From Gammaproteobacteria bacterium (GTDB lineage Bacteria; Pseudomonadota; Gammaproteobacteria; GCA-001735895): a stretch of 35,220 bases of DNA. Position numbers and translations under genes: made by a program. The stretch spans positions 1 through 35,220 of the forward strand of contig JASJBV010000003.1 in assembly GCA_030066335.1 (NCBI GenBank). Direction: 5' to 3'. Below are positions 33,001-35,220 of the stretch, piece by piece (the stretch's first letter is position 1; the number at the start of each line of letters is the position of its first letter). The notes below the pieces were generated by a model. That model saw nothing but the letters and a program-made list of their open reading frames with translations, did no database searches and was not told where the DNA came from.

Positions 33001-34344
33001 CTGCTTGAAGCTCAACTCCCGGTAAGGCCAGGCCGACTTGCAACATTGATATAGCGCCTGTTCCGACCATTCACGATTGGCCACCTCGGCGATAATCTGC
33101 TGGGCCAGCACATCTAGTGGAAACTCCGGCACCGGGATCCGGTCCAGCTCCTCGCGCTGAATCGCGTCAAGCATCGCCACGCATTCGACCAGGTCATCCC
33201 GGCTCAAGGGGAACAGGCGCGCTTTCGGGACCCCGGTCAGTTGGTGACCGGAACGCCCAGCGCGCTGGAGGAAGGTGGAGATTGCATGCGGTGAACCCAT
33301 CTGGCACACCAGGTCGATGTCGCCGATATCTATCCCCAGTTCCAGCGAGGCGGTAGCCACCAGCGCGCGCAACTGCCCTGACTTGAGGCGTTGCTCGGCA
33401 TCCAGCCGGTGTTCCTTGGCCAGGCTGCCATGATGCGAGGTCACCGCGTCTTCACCCAGCTTTTCCGCCAGTGCCGCCGCGGCGCGTTCCGCCAGGCGTC
33501 GGGTATTGACGAAGATCAGGGTGGTGCGGTGCTGCTCTATCAGCTGTTCCAGGCGCCGGTAGATTTCATCCCAGGCCTCGTTGGCCATGATCGCTTCCAG
33601 CGGGGAACCGGTCATTTCAATCGCCAGGTCGCGTTTGCGCACATGCCCGGTATCGATGATCCGGCACTGCCTTGGCTGCTGGTCATCATGCTGCCCGGAC
33701 AGGTAAGCCGCCATATCCCCGATCGGTTTCTGGGTCGCCGAGATACCGATCCGAACCGGCGGTTTTTCGCACAATTGCTCGAGGCGTTCCAGGCTCAGGG
33801 TCAGGTGGGCGCCGCGCTTGTTGCCGGCCAATGCATGAAGTTCATCCACGATCACGCTGCGCACGGTGCTGAGGACCTGGCGACCGGATTCCGAGGTCAG
33901 CAGGATGAACAAGGATTCCGGGGTCGTCACCAGGATGTGCGGCGGCATTCGCTTCATCAGGTTGCGCTCGGCCTGCGGGGTATCACCGGTACGCACCTGG
34001 GACCGGATCGGCACATCGGGATAGCCATTCTCGAGCAAGGCATCGCGGATGCCATTCAGGGGCAGTTCCAGGTTTTTGTGGATATCGTTGGACAGGGCCT
34101 TCAGCGGCGACACGTACAATACATAGGTTTCATCGGCGAGGGGGAATTGCAGGCCATCATGCACCAGTTGATCGATCGCGGCGAGGAAGCCAGCCAGGGT
34201 TTTACCGGAACCGGTGGGGGCGGCGATCAGGGTGTGGGAACCGGACTGGATCGCCGGCCAGGCCTGCGCCTGGACATCCGATGGGCCGTCAAAATGACGT
34301 TCGAACCAATCTTTGACCGCGGGATGAAACTGGTAGGTTTGCAT
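30040..34344 (-). CDS. lhr: Large helicase-related protein Lhr
   Basis: This 1434-aa superfamily-2 helicase corresponds to full-length bacterial Lhr, which moves 3'-5' on DNA, unwinds RNA:DNA hybrids and has been linked to DNA repair. The N-terminal core has Walker A APTGSGKT (42-49), a DELH-type box in VDELHALAGNKRG, SATQKP (motif III), and the second RecA fold with LVATASLELGIDIGDIDLV and FLQRAGRSGH (motif VI). A winged-helix and beta-barrel region follow (about 430-850), then a long C-terminal domain of several hundred residues typical of the long Lhr form. It is slightly shorter than the E. coli protein (about 1538 aa), with no obvious break. The start at ATG 34344 has a poor ribosome binding site. 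Confidence 0.95.
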   Translation of the reverse strand: MQTYQFHPAVKDWFERHFDGPSDVQAQAWPAIQSGSHTLIAAPTGSGKTLAGFLAAIDQLVHDGLQFPLADETYVLYVSPLKALSNDIHKNLELPLNGIRDALLENGYPDVPIRSQVRTGDTPQAERNLMKRMPPHILVTTPESLFILLTSESGRQVLSTVRSVIVDELHALAGNKRGAHLTLSLERLEQLCEKPPVRIGISATQKPIGDMAAYLSGQHDDQQPRQCRIIDTGHVRKRDLAIEMTGSPLEAIMANEAWDEIYRRLEQLIEQHRTTLIFVNTRRLAERAAAALAEKLGEDAVTSHHGSLAKEHRLDAEQRLKSGQLRALVATASLELGIDIGDIDLVCQMGSPHAISTFLQRAGRSGHQLTGVPKARLFPLSRDDLVECVAMLDAIQREELDRIPVPEFPLDVLAQQIIAEVANREWSEQALYQCCKSAWPYRELSFKQFTDVTRMLADGFHTRRGRRGAYLHRDAVNGVLRARRGARLTSITNGGAIPDQFDYDVIMQPEGLFVGTLNEDFAFESMPGDIFQLGNTSYKMLKIEQGRVFVEDAHGQPPSIPFWFGEAPGRSDELSQAVSRLRVKIDRLLEQGQQAVNDYLLQDLKLDPLAASQLLEYLASTKAMLGVIPSQQQIVFERFFDETGDMHFVIHAPFGSRVNKAWGLALRKRFCRRFNFELQAAANEDNLILSLGPTHSFPLEEPAAYLKSDTVEQVLVQALLDAPMFPARWRWVTNIALAVPRFRAGKKVPAPFQRNDAEDLVALVFPDQLACFENIQGEREVPDHPLVNQVLSDCLHELMDIDGLKQVLDGIQQQTIEVISRDLPTPSPMAHEILNARPYAFLDDTPAEERRALAVQQRRGMDPQTAADMGRLNPEAITRVRQEAWPQARNADELHDALTILGFIAENEIVPGELERWQQCLAELQQAGRAGRLQATDGRLLWVAAERLAAMRRLLPDTQLSPPLEPLPSNESETTELALQEIVRSRLEGLGPVTLEQLAMPIGRAQSEVSQALAALEQEGFVIQGQFDPAVSDRQWCERGLLARIHRYTLKQLRSEVEPVSPAVFMQFLFKWQGLEEPAEGVAALERVMLQLEGFSLPAGSWESDILPTRLQPYFSNQLDELSGSGKLAWLRLQAPAEKDNKRKNPAIRTTPIAFIYRPHLMYWCQSEINEPAGLSSAASKVLKLLHQWGASFFEDLQQQSGLLKTQLEQALGELVAWGLVNSDQFQGLRALIAPQQQKQKRHRRAVLQTPLAAGGRWSLLRPSVASEDEHERVEHIARSLLSRYGVVFRKLLERESGLPTWRDLLYVYRRLEARGEIRGGRFVQGFAGEQFALPEAVTQLRKTRKQQDSEQMIAISSADPLNLTGIITPGKRIAAQTRHRILYRNGKPIATDQNGDIRIDERIPVSEHWQLKNLLTRKPHPASYHKPPSGRLI

Positions 34345-34457
34345 CCTGGCATGATACCCGTTTTAGCGGCCTTGTCACCAAATAAATGAGAACAAAATAA
34401 GAACTTTTATGCTTCGGTCAGAACCCAGGGCGCAAGTTGTTGAGGCCTATTCTGTTT

Positions 34458-34472
34458 GTTAACCGGGTTAAC
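34458..34472. repeat. 15-bp palindrome GTTAACC-G-GGTTAAC
   Basis: A perfect 7-bp inverted repeat around one G lies between lhr and the unrecognised edge gene, both on the minus strand. Its size suits a dimeric regulator operator. No strong promoter is evident beside it. Confidence 0.4.
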
Positions 34473-34503
34473 GGCTGCTTGCTTGTCGCAAATCGATGCT
34501 GAA

Positions 34504-35220
34504 CTAGAGATTAGTAGATTCATTATCGATAACTGAGTTGGGTGAATAGTAAAACTGTCCCTTCTTCTTCATGTAGTTTTTTACCTTGCTCTGGTCGAGA
34601 CCGTCATACCTCTTGAAATACAGGTAACTGTCATGCTCCAACGGAATAGCCTGTTGTTCAATCGGCTCTACTTCCTGCAGGCTATAATCGAGGTCAAATT
34701 TAAACAGGTGATAATAACCATTGTGAGAACTCTGCTCATAGACCAGGACTTTATTCTCTGGATAGATTTCAATGGCAATCACTTCATGATCAAGCCTGTG
34801 CTCAAGGCTTTTGATCAATCTCTCTACCTCGACAGGTGCTGCCACAGGTTGATCTGATCTGGATACAAAATGATTCCCGCTCCAAACAAAATAATCCCGG
34901 TCTAACAGTCCTTCCCCGTGGTTTAATTTAGCGACTGGTATACCCTCTGCCGCATCAATTGACAGCTTTCCTCGTAACTGAATTAATTGCTTGGCTTGTT
35001 GATGAAACTTTACCTGGACCAGACCACGGTCTTCCAGTAATCGAAATGCCTGGATCTTTGTTTCAGGCTGCTCCTGTGCATCAGACTGCAAGATAATAAG
35101 TTTTGCCCGGTTGGCGAATAAATTCTCGGTGCGAATGGTCGGATGTGATACCGGCATACCCTTTAGCCTGAGCTTGTGTTTTAACCTTAGCTGGCTGGCC
35201 TGCTGTTGCAATATGTTCAA
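34504..35220 (-). CDS. Unrecognised protein, probably 5'-truncated by the window edge
   Basis: At least 238 aa are encoded; the frame is open to the window's right edge, and the first listed codon is TTG at the very end, so the true start probably lies beyond. I do not recognise the family. The product is soluble, charged and without a membrane helix in the visible part, and contains LSIDAAEGIPVAKLNHGEG, VIAIEIYPENKVLVYEQSS and a Lys-rich, Tyr-containing tail (NYMKKKGQFYYSPNS). The DNA seems richer in A+T than lhr, which may hint at a different history. It lies upstream of lhr on the same strand, separated by 159 nt. Confidence 0.65.
   Translation of the reverse strand: MNILQQQASQLRLKHKLRLKGMPVSHPTIRTENLFANRAKLIILQSDAQEQPETKIQAFRLLEDRGLVQVKFHQQAKQLIQLRGKLSIDAAEGIPVAKLNHGEGLLDRDYFVWSGNHFVSRSDQPVAAPVEVERLIKSLEHRLDHEVIAIEIYPENKVLVYEQSSHNGYYHLFKFDLDYSLQEVEPIEQQAIPLEHDSYLYFKRYDGLDQSKVKNYMKKKGQFYYSPNSVIDNESTNL

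Noticed and set aside
33391-34389. 332-aa + strand ORF opposite lhr
   Set aside because: It lies antisense to the conserved helicase core; low-complexity, no family resemblance. It is a shadow of lhr, as are the other long antisense frames.

Overview
The window looks like chromosomal DNA of a marine-type gammaproteobacterium, at roughly 52-56% G+C by eye. Housekeeping genes (uvrB, an aspartate-type aminotransferase, tRNA-Asn with encoded CCA, lhr), several families common in Gammaproteobacteria (DUF1631, DUF6279, Slp, YceI with cytochrome b561) and a green-type proteorhodopsin with a full retinal pathway point that way. I cannot name the genus. No transposase, integrase or CRISPR array was seen.

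Layout. 1-3.7 kb: uvrB (-) diverges from an aminotransferase that starts at TTG, followed by tRNA-Asn. 4-12.3 kb: an 826-aa DUF1631 protein, a YceI/cytochrome b561 pair (-), then on + a DUF2237 protein, a LON-domain protein, Slp and DUF6279 lipoproteins, a His-rich fasciclin protein and a type-1 copper protein with 39-nt repeats; two good hairpin terminators flank the last gene. 12.3-13.9 kb (-): a DJ-1/PfpI protein and a sirtuin. 14-18.8 kb (+): a tight four-gene cassette of a glutamine-synthetase-like ligase, an aldehyde dehydrogenase, an iron-type alcohol dehydrogenase and a class-I amidotransferase. It reads as a possible gamma-glutamyl route for oxidising an amino alcohol. 18.9-21.7 kb (+): two translationally overlapping photolyase/cryptochrome-family genes of unusual make-up, and a 50-aa DUF2256 protein missing from the ORF track.

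21.7-28.95 kb (-): one operon, rhodopsin-crtE-crtI-crtB-crtY-blh-fni. Rhodopsin and crtE are 17 nt apart and all later junctions overlap. It encodes everything from IPP/DMAPP isomerisation through GGPP, phytoene, lycopene and beta-carotene to retinal, plus the opsin. The opsin has the Asp-Thr-Glu proton-pump motif and Leu at the spectral-tuning position. No carotenoid hydroxylase or ketolase is present, and the opsin has Trp where antenna-binding xanthorhodopsins have Gly.

28.95-29.5 kb: a 558-nt A+T-rich regulatory region with repeated TTGT(A/C)C half-sites. These include two inverted copies of a 17-nt element made of two half-sites 11 bp apart, one of them lying over a candidate rhodopsin promoter. 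This resembles operators of light-responsive MerR-type (CarH/LitR) regulators, but no such regulator lies in the window. 29.5-35.2 kb: a YbaK-type deacylase, the large helicase lhr (-), and an unrecognised gene running off the right edge.

The strongest leads are the rhodopsin control region, the hairpin holding the crtE start codon, the amino-alcohol-like cassette and the paired photolyase-family genes. Together the right half suggests a light-use and light-damage module.
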